From Spirochaetota bacterium (GTDB lineage: Bacteria > Spirochaetota > Spirochaetia > Treponematales > Breznakiellaceae): a stretch of 11,776 nucleotides of DNA. The stretch spans positions 1-11,776 of the forward strand of contig JAEXTK010000211.1 in NCBI GenBank assembly GCA_023406985.1. Direction: 5' to 3'. The notes under the pieces are model-generated. The model was given only the letters and a program-made list of their open reading frames with translations. It was not told where the DNA came from and did not search any database. The stretch's first letter is position 1, and each line of letters begins with the position of its first letter. Position numbers and translations under genes: made by a program. This document shows positions 6,826 to 11,776 of the stretch, piece after piece.

Positions 6826-6864
6826 TAAAGTGTATTGTAACTGTATTGACCATCATCGATACAG
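6811..6864. promoter_or_regulatory. Operator-like repeat array in the pdxR-pdxS divergent promoter
   Basis: TGTAT boxes occur at 6811, 6831 and 6842 on the plus strand. The last two are parts of identical TGTATTG copies 11 bp apart, about one helical turn, and the first is 20 bp before the second. CTGTAT (6841-6846) is mirrored by ATACAG (6859-6864) with 12 bp between. TGTATCGAT (6811-6819) is mirrored by ATCGATACA (6855-6863), a perfect 9-bp inverted pair that brackets both predicted promoters. GTATCGATAC (6812-6821) is itself a palindrome inside the pdxR start. The layout fits binding by the PdxR dimer for autoregulation and pdxST control. The repeats are seen; the binding protein is inferred. 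Confidence 0.65.
6834..6839 (-). promoter_or_regulatory. Predicted -10 box of pdxR, implying a leaderless transcript
   Basis: On the minus strand TACAAT (6839-6834, five of six) ends eight bases before the pdxR ATG (6825-6823), so transcription should begin at or within about two bases of the start codon. No purine-rich ribosome binding site exists in this interval. No good -35 lies at 16-18 bases. Instead the TGTAT repeats occupy that place, as expected for a regulator-dependent promoter. Confidence 0.5.
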
Positions 6865-6874
6865 TAGCGATATT
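6846..6874 (+). promoter_or_regulatory. Candidate pdxST promoter
   Basis: TTGACC (6846-6851, four of six) and GATATT (6869-6874, four of six) are 17 bases apart; TATTGT (6871-6876) is an alternative -10 at 19 bases. The start would be near 6881, next to the AAGGAG ribosome binding site at 6882-6887, seven bases from the pdxS ATG. The -35 overlaps the CTGTATTG box at 6841-6848, so a bound regulator could either block or contact RNA polymerase here. Confidence 0.5.
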
Positions 6875-6894
6875 GTAGCGCAAGGAGAGCCAGA

Positions 6895-7773
6895 ATGGAA
6901 GATCGATTCGCCCTCAACCGCGACCTCGCCCGCATGCTCGTCGGCGGGGTCATCATGGACGTCGTGGATCCGGAGCAGGCCCGCATCGCGGAGGCGGCCG
7001 GCGCCGTGGCCGTCATGGCCCTGGAGCGCGTGCCCTCGGACATCCGCAAACAGGGCGGCGTGGCCCGCATGAGCGATCCCGGCATGATCCAGGAGATCAA
7101 GGCGGCGGTCTCTATCCCGGTCATGGCGAAGGCGCGGATCGGCCACTTCATGGAGGCGCGCATCCTGGAGGCCATCGGCATCGACTACATCGACGAGAGC
7201 GAGGTCCTCACGCCCGCCGACGAGTCCTTCCACATCGATAAGCGGGCCTTCCGCATCCCCTTCGTCTGCGGCGCCCGGGACCTCGGCGAGGCGCTCCGCC
7301 GCATCGGCGAAGGCGCGGCGATGATGCGGACCAAGGGCGAGGCCGGCACCGGCAACGTGGTGGAGGCCGTGCGCCACCTCCGCGCGGTCGGCGACGCCAT
7401 CCGGCGCCTCCAGTCCCTCCCCCGCGAAGAGCTCATGACCGCCGCCAAGGAACTCGGCGCCCCCTACGACCTCGTGACGTACTGCGCGGAGCAAGGCAAG
7501 CTCCCCGTAGTCAACTTCGCCGCCGGCGGCGTCGCCACGCCCGCCGACGCGGCCCTCATGATGGCCCTCGGGGCGGACGGCGTCTTCGTCGGCTCGGGCA
7601 TCTTCAAGTCGGGCAACCCCGCCAAGCGGGCGGCCGCGATCGTCAAGGCCGTGACCTACTGGCAGGACCCCAAGGTCCTCGCCGAGGTCTCCGTCGGCCT
7701 GGGGGAGGCCATGAGCGGCATCGACCTGCGGGACCTCGCGCCCGAGGAGCGGCTCGCGGTCAGGGGCTGGTGA
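6895..7773 (+). CDS. pdxS: Pyridoxal 5'-phosphate synthase subunit PdxS
   Basis: A 292-residue (beta/alpha)8 lyase that builds PLP from ribose 5-phosphate, glyceraldehyde 3-phosphate and ammonia supplied by PdxT; the complex is usually a dodecamer decorated with PdxT. Family signatures seen: GGVIMDVV at 17-24 (D22), MALERVPSDIRKQGGVARMSDP at 41-62, PVMAKARIGH at 75-84 with K79 as the lysine that binds the sugar phosphate, IDESEVLTPAD at 99-109, RTKGEAGTGN at 145-154 with K147 as the second catalytic lysine, and FAAGGVATPADAA toward the C-terminus. The length is normal. AAGGAG precedes the ATG by seven bases. pdxT starts two bases after the stop codon, so the two are one operon. Assignment is secure. 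Confidence 0.99.
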   Translation: MEDRFALNRDLARMLVGGVIMDVVDPEQARIAEAAGAVAVMALERVPSDIRKQGGVARMSDPGMIQEIKAAVSIPVMAKARIGHFMEARILEAIGIDYIDESEVLTPADESFHIDKRAFRIPFVCGARDLGEALRRIGEGAAMMRTKGEAGTGNVVEAVRHLRAVGDAIRRLQSLPREELMTAAKELGAPYDLVTYCAEQGKLPVVNFAAGGVATPADAALMMALGADGVFVGSGIFKSGNPAKRAAAIVKAVTYWQDPKVLAEVSVGLGEAMSGIDLRDLAPEERLAVRGW

Positions 7774-7774
7774 G

Positions 7775-8527
7775 ATGAGCGGACCGATGGTCGCCGAGAG
7801 CGCCGCCATGGTTGGCGCGGCCTCCGTCCGCGGCGCCGCCATGGTTGGCGCGGCCTCCGTCCGCGGCGCCGCCGGGGACCGGACCGCCAAGGACGGCGCC
7901 GCCAAGGACGGCGCCGCGACCCGCCGGCTCTCCATCGGCGTACTCGCGCTCCAGGGCGGGGTCGCCCCCCACCTGGAGGCGCTCGCCCGGCTGGACGCGG
8001 CCGAGCGAGATGCGGGCGGCGGCGGGATCGCTTCCCGGCGCGTCCTCATCCCCGCGGACCTGGACGGCCTGGACGGCCTCATCCTCCCCGGCGGGGAGAG
8101 CACCGCCGTCGGAAAGCTCCTCGCGGAGGGCGGTCTCCGCGACGCCCTGCGGGAGCGCATCGCGGGCGGTATGGCCGCCTGGGGCACCTGCATGGGCGCC
8201 ATCCTCCTGGCCGCCGACATCGCGAACGACGGGCGGCGCCACCTGGCCCTCATGGACATGGCGGTGGAGCGGAACGCGTACGGCAGCCAGTTGGACAGCT
8301 TCAGGATCCCGCACGAGATCGATGGCGCGGCGGGCGGGCCCTTCCCCATGGTCTTCATCCGGGCCCCGGTGATCAGGAGCGTCGGGGAAAGCGTGCGCGT
8401 CCTCGCCCGCGTGGACGGCGCGATCGTGGCCTGCGCCCAGGGCCGTCTCCTCGCCACGACCTTCCACCCCGAGCTCTCGGACGATCTCCGCGTCCATGCC
8501 CTCTTCGCGGCCATGGCCCGGTCGTAA
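7775..8527 (+). CDS. pdxT: Pyridoxal 5'-phosphate synthase glutaminase subunit PdxT, with N-terminal extension
   Basis: A 250-residue class I glutamine amidotransferase that releases ammonia from glutamine and passes it to PdxS. The PdxT core begins near residue 51 (IGVLALQGG at 54-62) and shows LPGGESTAVGK at 104-114, WGTCMGA at 136-142 with C139 as nucleophile, ERNAYGSQ at 165-172, FIRAP at 194-198 and FHPEL at 230-234 with H231 and E233 completing the triad. The usual CAG after the nucleophile is CMG here. Typical PdxT proteins are about 190-200 residues. The extra 50 at the N-terminus are low-complexity Ala/Gly, built from two tandem repeats (AAMVGAASVRG twice, AKDGA twice). ATG 7775 lies directly behind pdxS; internal ATGs at 7787, 7808 and 7841 are alternative starts, but none begins right at the core, so at least 28 extra residues must be made. 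Function secure; start uncertain. Confidence 0.93.
   Translation: MSGPMVAESAAMVGAASVRGAAMVGAASVRGAAGDRTAKDGAAKDGAATRRLSIGVLALQGGVAPHLEALARLDAAERDAGGGGIASRRVLIPADLDGLDGLILPGGESTAVGKLLAEGGLRDALRERIAGGMAAWGTCMGAILLAADIANDGRRHLALMDMAVERNAYGSQLDSFRIPHEIDGAAGGPFPMVFIRAPVIRSVGESVRVLARVDGAIVACAQGRLLATTFHPELSDDLRVHALFAAMARS
7800..7873 (+). repeat. 33-bp tandem repeat in the 5' end of pdxT
   Basis: Two identical 33-bp copies (7800-7832 and 7833-7865) are followed by the first eight bases of a third (7866-7873). The unit is a whole number of codons and encodes AAMVGAASVRG. Perfect identity means recent duplication. Each copy contains an in-frame ATG. Gain or loss of a unit would change the protein length without shifting the frame. 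Confidence 0.97.
7886..7915 (+). repeat. 15-bp tandem repeat in the 5' end of pdxT
   Basis: Two identical copies of GCCAAGGACGGCGCC (7886-7900 and 7901-7915) lie 12 bp after the 33-bp repeat. The unit encodes a five-residue AKDGA peptide in frame. It is independent in sequence from the 33-bp unit, so this short segment has expanded at least twice. Confidence 0.95.
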
Positions 8528-8544
8528 GCGGGGCCTGGTTCCCG

Positions 8545-8590
8545 CCCGGCCGGACCCGGCCGGACCCGGCCGAATTCGGGGCGCCGGCGC
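8545..8590. repeat. 10-bp GC tandem repeat and palindromes between convergent genes
   Basis: CCCGGCCGGA occurs twice and then as eight bases of a third copy (8545-8572). It is followed by the palindromes CCGAATTCGG (8570-8579) and GCGCCGGCGC (8581-8590). This fills most of the 63-bp gap between the stop codons of pdxT and the facing membrane-protein gene. The CCGGCCGG cores can fold into GC-rich stem-loops on both strands, so a bidirectional terminator is possible. There is no T run, so an intrinsic terminator is not shown. Confidence 0.6.
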
Positions 8591-9505
8591 TTACGCCCGC
8601 TTCTTCCGGTACGTCAGGACGGAGACCGCGAGCGGCGCGAACATCGCGAGGGACAGCACGATCTCCGGTAGGTGCGAGAGCCGCATCTCGGCCGGCATGA
8701 ATTCGCTCGGGAGCAGCAAGCCCGCGGCGTGGAAGACGCCGTAGAGGAGACCGACGATGAGGCCGCTTTCGCGGAGGGGCCGGTTCATGATCCGTATGCC
8801 GAGGACGACGAGGCCGGTCCAGGCCAAGCCGCGGAAGAACTGGAGGACGGGGAGCCAGGCGTTGATCCGTTCCAGGTTATCCATCTTCGCGGCGTAGTAA
8901 TCGTGGGTGATCGGGTCGGCGATGAAGTAGCCGGCGAACATGTAGCAGAGGTACCAGAGGACGCCGAGGATCGCGAGGCGGATAAGGAGCGATTTCACGG
9001 GCAGCGCGGGGAACGTGGCGGTTCCGTCCGTCGCTCCGTCCGCGGCGTCTCCGACGGTGGTCGCCGCGTCGGCAGCGTCAACGAGCGGGGCGCTCTCCTT
9101 CCATTTACCCGCCACGAGCATGGCCAGGGGCACGAAGACGAGGGCCGTGAGGAGCTGGGAAACCACGAGGTAGGCGATCTGCGCCGGCGTGAATTCGAAG
9201 AGGAAGTTGAAGGCGATGGTCTCCACGTGGCCGAGGAGCTGGGCTACGCCGACGTAGGCCAGGAACGACAGGCCGAAGAGCTTGAGGCCGTGATAGCGGC
9301 TTGAGCGGATGAAGTAGACGAAGGCGTTGCCGACGATCACCGCGGACCCGAAGAAGAGCCGCCAGAATACCGCGTCGACTGCCCCCTCCATGGGATTGAA
9401 GGGCGCGAGCGCGGCGCCCACGACGAACTCGGCCGCGGCCATGGCGGCGGCGGCGAGCAGGAAACGTCCGACTTCTTTTGCCGGATGGATGGTAACGTTG
9501 TTCAT
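8591..9505 (-). CDS. Membrane protein of unknown function, about eight helices
   Basis: I do not recognise this 304-residue protein. Hydrophobic segments near 12-34, 45-66, 74-97, 108-133, 172-193, 216-238, 246-266 and 278-298 suggest eight membrane helices. An Ala/Asp/Thr-rich loop (about 138-168) separates two groups of four. The halves look related: each starts with a helix containing an aromatic or acidic residue followed by Gly (AEFVVG near 25-30, YMFAGYF near 188-194), and the third helix of each ends in a short motif with an acidic residue (GHVET at 92-96, LPSEFMP at 265-271). It may be a pseudo-symmetric duplication. There is no visible enzyme motif and no signal peptide. ATG 9505 has a good GGAGG six bases upstream. 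It lies 71 bp behind the membrane LuxR gene on the same strand and may be its target or co-transcribed partner. Confidence 0.8.
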   Translation of the reverse strand: MNNVTIHPAKEVGRFLLAAAAMAAAEFVVGAALAPFNPMEGAVDAVFWRLFFGSAVIVGNAFVYFIRSSRYHGLKLFGLSFLAYVGVAQLLGHVETIAFNFLFEFTPAQIAYLVVSQLLTALVFVPLAMLVAGKWKESAPLVDAADAATTVGDAADGATDGTATFPALPVKSLLIRLAILGVLWYLCYMFAGYFIADPITHDYYAAKMDNLERINAWLPVLQFFRGLAWTGLVVLGIRIMNRPLRESGLIVGLLYGVFHAAGLLLPSEFMPAEMRLSHLPEIVLSLAMFAPLAVSVLTYRKKRA

Positions 9506-9511
9506 TGCGAA

Positions 9512-9541
9512 CCTCCGCCTCCATCATCTCAGCGGAGGCGG
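9512..9541 (-). promoter_or_regulatory. Inverted repeat covering the ribosome binding site of the eight-helix protein gene
   Basis: On the minus strand CCGCCTCC (9541-9534) pairs with GGAGGCGG (9522-9515), an 8-bp perfect stem with an 11-base loop. A register-shifted 7-bp pairing (9538-9532 with 9518-9512) instead takes in the whole GGAGG Shine-Dalgarno at 9516-9512. Either fold would hide part or all of the ribosome binding site, so translation may depend on ribosome passage or a factor. The role is inferred. Confidence 0.4.
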
Positions 9542-9576
9542 CGGGCCCGCAATGGTAATTTCCTACCGAAACGGGC

Positions 9577-10449
9577 CTACGGAGCCTGGTATTTTCGTAC
9601 CAAGACGACCAAATCGATGCGCTTTTGGATGCCGAGCTTGCGGTAGAGGTTGTAGATGTGGTTCCGCGCCGTATTCTCGGAGATGCCGAGGTCCGCGGCG
9701 AGTTCCTTGTTCGATTTTCCCTCCAGGATGCCGCGGGCCGTCTCGAGCTCCCGTTCGGTGAGACCCTTCTCCCGGGCGAGGGCGTCGGGGATGGCGATCC
9801 CCGCGGCCTCGGTTCCCGGCCTGGACCGGTCCTTCCAGGAGCTCCAGCAGAGGTAGAGGTAGGCGACCGGCAGCGTCACGAGGAAGTAGCCGCCCTCCGG
9901 CGGATGGCGGAGTATCCACGTTATCTCCACCGCGGCGAGGGAAAAGAGGACGAGGAGGGCGATCCAGGTCTCGCGGGAGGAGGCCGTCCGCGCCTCCGCG
10001 GATACCGAGTACACGATGGAGACGGCGAAGGGGATGAAGGCTACGCCGATGATGAGCATGGTGGAGAGGAGGTCTTGCGCGAAGAAGAGGCCGACCGCCG
10101 CGGCCAGGGGGACCGCCGCGAGCGCGGCCCAGAGCGCGGTGAAGCGCCGGCTCCGCCCCCTGCCCAAACGGGCGTAGGCCCCGTGGGGCAGCACGAAGAG
10201 CATGGCCGCCGAGCCTACGAGCACGAGGGCGGCGAAGAGCCGGGACTCGAAGGGTTCGAAGCCGACGTTGACGACGAGGTATGCCTCGAGCGCCGTCACG
10301 GCCATCGTGGCGGTGAACGCCAGGAAGAGGGCGAGTTGCCAGAACGCGGCCGCCGATCGCCAGGATACGTAGAGGCGGAAGAAGCCCACGCCGAAGCCGA
10401 TCCCGACGCAGAATATGGCGAAGTTGAGGAAGACGACGAGGTGACCCAC
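9577..10449 (-). CDS. Membrane-bound LuxR-family transcriptional regulator (seven helices plus HTH)
   Basis: A 290-residue protein. Seven hydrophobic segments (about 4-25, 33-57, 68-90, 104-124, 129-150, 161-180, 187-203) are followed by a LuxR-type helix-turn-helix domain at about 227-288: GLTERELETARGILEGKSNK at 229-248, GISENTARNHIYNLYRKLGI at 255-274. No receiver, PAS or autoinducer domain is present, so the membrane part is probably the sensor and DNA is bound at the membrane, unless the HTH is released by proteolysis. The start used is GTG 10449, 33 bases after the recG stop codon. The only strong Shine-Dalgarno (AAGGAG) is about 15 bases away and the intervening frame has no ATG, GTG or TTG. 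It precedes the eight-helix membrane-protein gene on the same strand. The HTH assignment is firm; signal and targets are unknown. Confidence 0.88.
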   Translation of the reverse strand: MGHLVVFLNFAIFCVGIGFGVGFFRLYVSWRSAAAFWQLALFLAFTATMAVTALEAYLVVNVGFEPFESRLFAALVLVGSAAMLFVLPHGAYARLGRGRSRRFTALWAALAAVPLAAAVGLFFAQDLLSTMLIIGVAFIPFAVSIVYSVSAEARTASSRETWIALLVLFSLAAVEITWILRHPPEGGYFLVTLPVAYLYLCWSSWKDRSRPGTEAAGIAIPDALAREKGLTERELETARGILEGKSNKELAADLGISENTARNHIYNLYRKLGIQKRIDLVVLVRKYQAP

Positions 10450-10482
10450 GGCGTCTATTCTACGCTCCTTGGCCGGAAGCCG

Positions 10483-11776
10483 CTAGGCCGTCACGGCCGA
10501 GAACGGGGGAGCGCGGTCCAGCACGGCGGCCACCACGCGGTGTTCGCCTTCCAGGAGGCCCGGATCCTTCTCCAGCATGGCGAAGGCGTCGACCCGGGCC
10601 TGCGCGAGGAGTTCCGCGTCGCGGACCGGGTCGGCTATGCCGAGGGACAGGTAGCCCGACTGCTCGATGCCGGCGATCTGGCCGGGGCCGCGGAGCTTGA
10701 GGTCCTCCTCGGCGATGACGAAACCGTCCGAGCTCTCCAGCATCACCTTGAGCCGGGCCTTGCCGTCCTCGGTGAGCTCGTCGGAGAAGACGAGGAAACA
10801 GTAGGACTGGGCCTCCCCCCGGCCGACGCGGCCGCGGAGCTGGTGGAGGGCGGAGAGGCCGAAACGCTCGGCGTGCTCCACGACCATGCAGCTCGCGTTC
10901 GGCACGTCCACGCCCACTTCCACGACGCTCGTGGCCACGAGGACGCGGACTTCTCCCTTCCGGAAGGCCTCCATGGTCGTCCGCTTCTCCTCCTCGTCGA
11001 GTTTGGAGTGAACCAGGGCTACGCAATGCTTGGGGAAGATCTGCGCGGCGAGCCGGCGCGACATGGATTCGGCGTCTTTCAGGCCCTTCGACTCGTCCTG
11101 TTCGATGAGGGGATAGACGAAGTAGGCCTGCCTCCCCGCGTCCAGCTCGCGACGGACGAAGTCGTAGACCTTTCCCTCGTTGGATTGCTTGGCCAGGTGG
11201 GTCTTGACCGTCTTGCGGCCGGGGGGGAGGTCGCGGATGACCGTGACGTCCAGGTCCCCGAACACGGTGAGGGCGAGGGTGCGCGGGATGGGCGTGGCGC
11301 TCATCATGAGGAGGTCGGGCCGTTCGCCCTTGGCCATGATGGCGGCGCGCTGGACCACCCCGAAACGGTGCTGCTCGTCCACGACCACGAGGCGGAGGTT
11401 CTTATAGACGACGTCGCGGGAGAAGAGGGCGTGGGTGCCGACCACGAGGTCGATGTCCCCCGCCGCGAGGGCGCGGAGGAGGTTGGCGCGGCCCGAAGCC
11501 TTCACGTTGCCGGTGAGGAAGGCGGGCCGCACGCCGACGGGTTCCAGGAGCCGGGCGGCGTTCTCCGCGTGCTGGCGGGAGAGGAGTTCGGTCGGCGCCA
11601 TGATGGCCGCCTGTCCCCCGAGCTCCAGGGCGCGGAGGGCGGCCATGAAGGCCACGAGGGTCTTGCCCGACCCGACGTCGCCCTGGAGGAGCCGCTCCAT
11701 GGCGTAGTCCCCGTCCATGTCGGCGTTGAGTTCGGCGACCGCGGCGAGCTGCCCCGCGGTGAGGCGGAAGGGGAGG
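10483..11776 (-). CDS. recG: ATP-dependent DNA helicase RecG, C-terminal part (5' end outside window)
   Basis: The helicase core and C-terminus of RecG, a superfamily 2 translocase that remodels stalled replication forks and Holliday junctions. The frame is open to the right edge and begins there with LPFRLTAGQLAAV, the typical RecG entry to the helicase domain. Motifs follow in order: GDVGSGKT (Walker A), APTELLSRQH (Ia), VVDEQHRFGV (II, DEQH), MMSATPIPRTLA (III), YFVYPLIEQ (IV), TSVVEVGVDVPNA (V) and QLRGRVGRG (VI). The C-terminal FVIAEEDLKLRGPGQIAGIE is the RecG TRG-type region. About 431 residues are visible; the N-terminal wedge domain lies beyond the edge. The stop codon is TAG at 10485-10483 and the LuxR gene follows in the same frame. 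Assignment is secure. Confidence 0.98.
   Translation of the reverse strand, partial: LPFRLTAGQLAAVAELNADMDGDYAMERLLQGDVGSGKTLVAFMAALRALELGGQAAIMAPTELLSRQHAENAARLLEPVGVRPAFLTGNVKASGRANLLRALAAGDIDLVVGTHALFSRDVVYKNLRLVVVDEQHRFGVVQRAAIMAKGERPDLLMMSATPIPRTLALTVFGDLDVTVIRDLPPGRKTVKTHLAKQSNEGKVYDFVRRELDAGRQAYFVYPLIEQDESKGLKDAESMSRRLAAQIFPKHCVALVHSKLDEEEKRTTMEAFRKGEVRVLVATSVVEVGVDVPNASCMVVEHAERFGLSALHQLRGRVGRGEAQSYCFLVFSDELTEDGKARLKVMLESSDGFVIAEEDLKLRGPGQIAGIEQSGYLSLGIADPVRDAELLAQARVDAFAMLEKDPGLLEGEHRVVAAVLDRAPPFSAVTA

Noticed and set aside
7802..7811. GCCGCCATGG in each pdxT repeat matches the eukaryotic Kozak start context.
   Set aside because: The genome is bacterial by operon layout and Shine-Dalgarno use; the match is a by-product of GC-rich Ala-Ala-Met codons.
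7800..7915. Tandem repeats considered as a CRISPR array.
   Set aside because: The copies are directly adjacent without spacers, are in frame within pdxT, and no cas gene is present.
6853..8514. A 553-codon minus-strand open frame opposite pdxS and pdxT, including a repetitive peptide.
   Set aside because: The repetitive peptide is only the antisense reading of the pdxT tandem repeats; the pdxST readings match their families along the full length.

Overview
The window is a GC-rich bacterial chromosome segment (about two thirds G+C by eye). It has short intergenic gaps, no rRNA or tRNA gene, no insertion sequence and no CRISPR array that I can see. The gene content is ordinary housekeeping plus some membrane and regulatory genes. 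AsnA-type asparagine synthetase, a cytoplasmic GH36 galactosidase, a PdxR-type regulator facing pdxST and a seven-helix membrane LuxR protein would fit a free-living, carbohydrate-using anaerobe. A GC-rich spirochaete is my best guess, but that is inference and not firm.

Layout, left to right. Positions 1-255 hold no gene. They carry a SAM-I (S-box) riboswitch on the minus strand (about 97-219), reading left toward a gene outside the window, with its own promoter whose -35 box contains the stop codon of the next gene. Then, on the minus strand, come a GH36 alpha-galactosidase (256-2208) and asnA (2307-3341). Between them lies a good promoter candidate overlapped by a perfect 10-bp inverted repeat. 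Divergent from asnA is a membrane protein with an MprF-type lysyl-phosphatidylglycerol synthase domain (3478-5304). It overlaps tail to tail by 9 bp with a GntR/MocR regulator gene (5296-6825).

The centre is a vitamin B6 module: the PdxR-like regulator is divergent from pdxS-pdxT (6895-8527), which encode the two subunits of the deoxyxylulose-5-phosphate-independent PLP synthase. The 69-bp divergent promoter region carries an array of TGTAT boxes in direct and inverted orientation, and the regulator mRNA is probably leaderless. PdxT has an unusual N-terminal extension encoded by two different in-frame tandem repeats.

The right part is a minus-strand run: recG (partial, 5' end beyond the right edge), then a seven-helix membrane protein with a LuxR-type DNA-binding domain, then an unrecognised protein of about eight helices that looks like a four-plus-four duplication. 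The LuxR protein may sense a membrane or small-molecule signal and control its membrane neighbour; that link is inferred from position only. The best second-look items are the riboswitch with its stop-codon promoter, the PdxR operator array with a leaderless regulator, the repeat-built PdxT extension, and the membrane LuxR/eight-helix pair.
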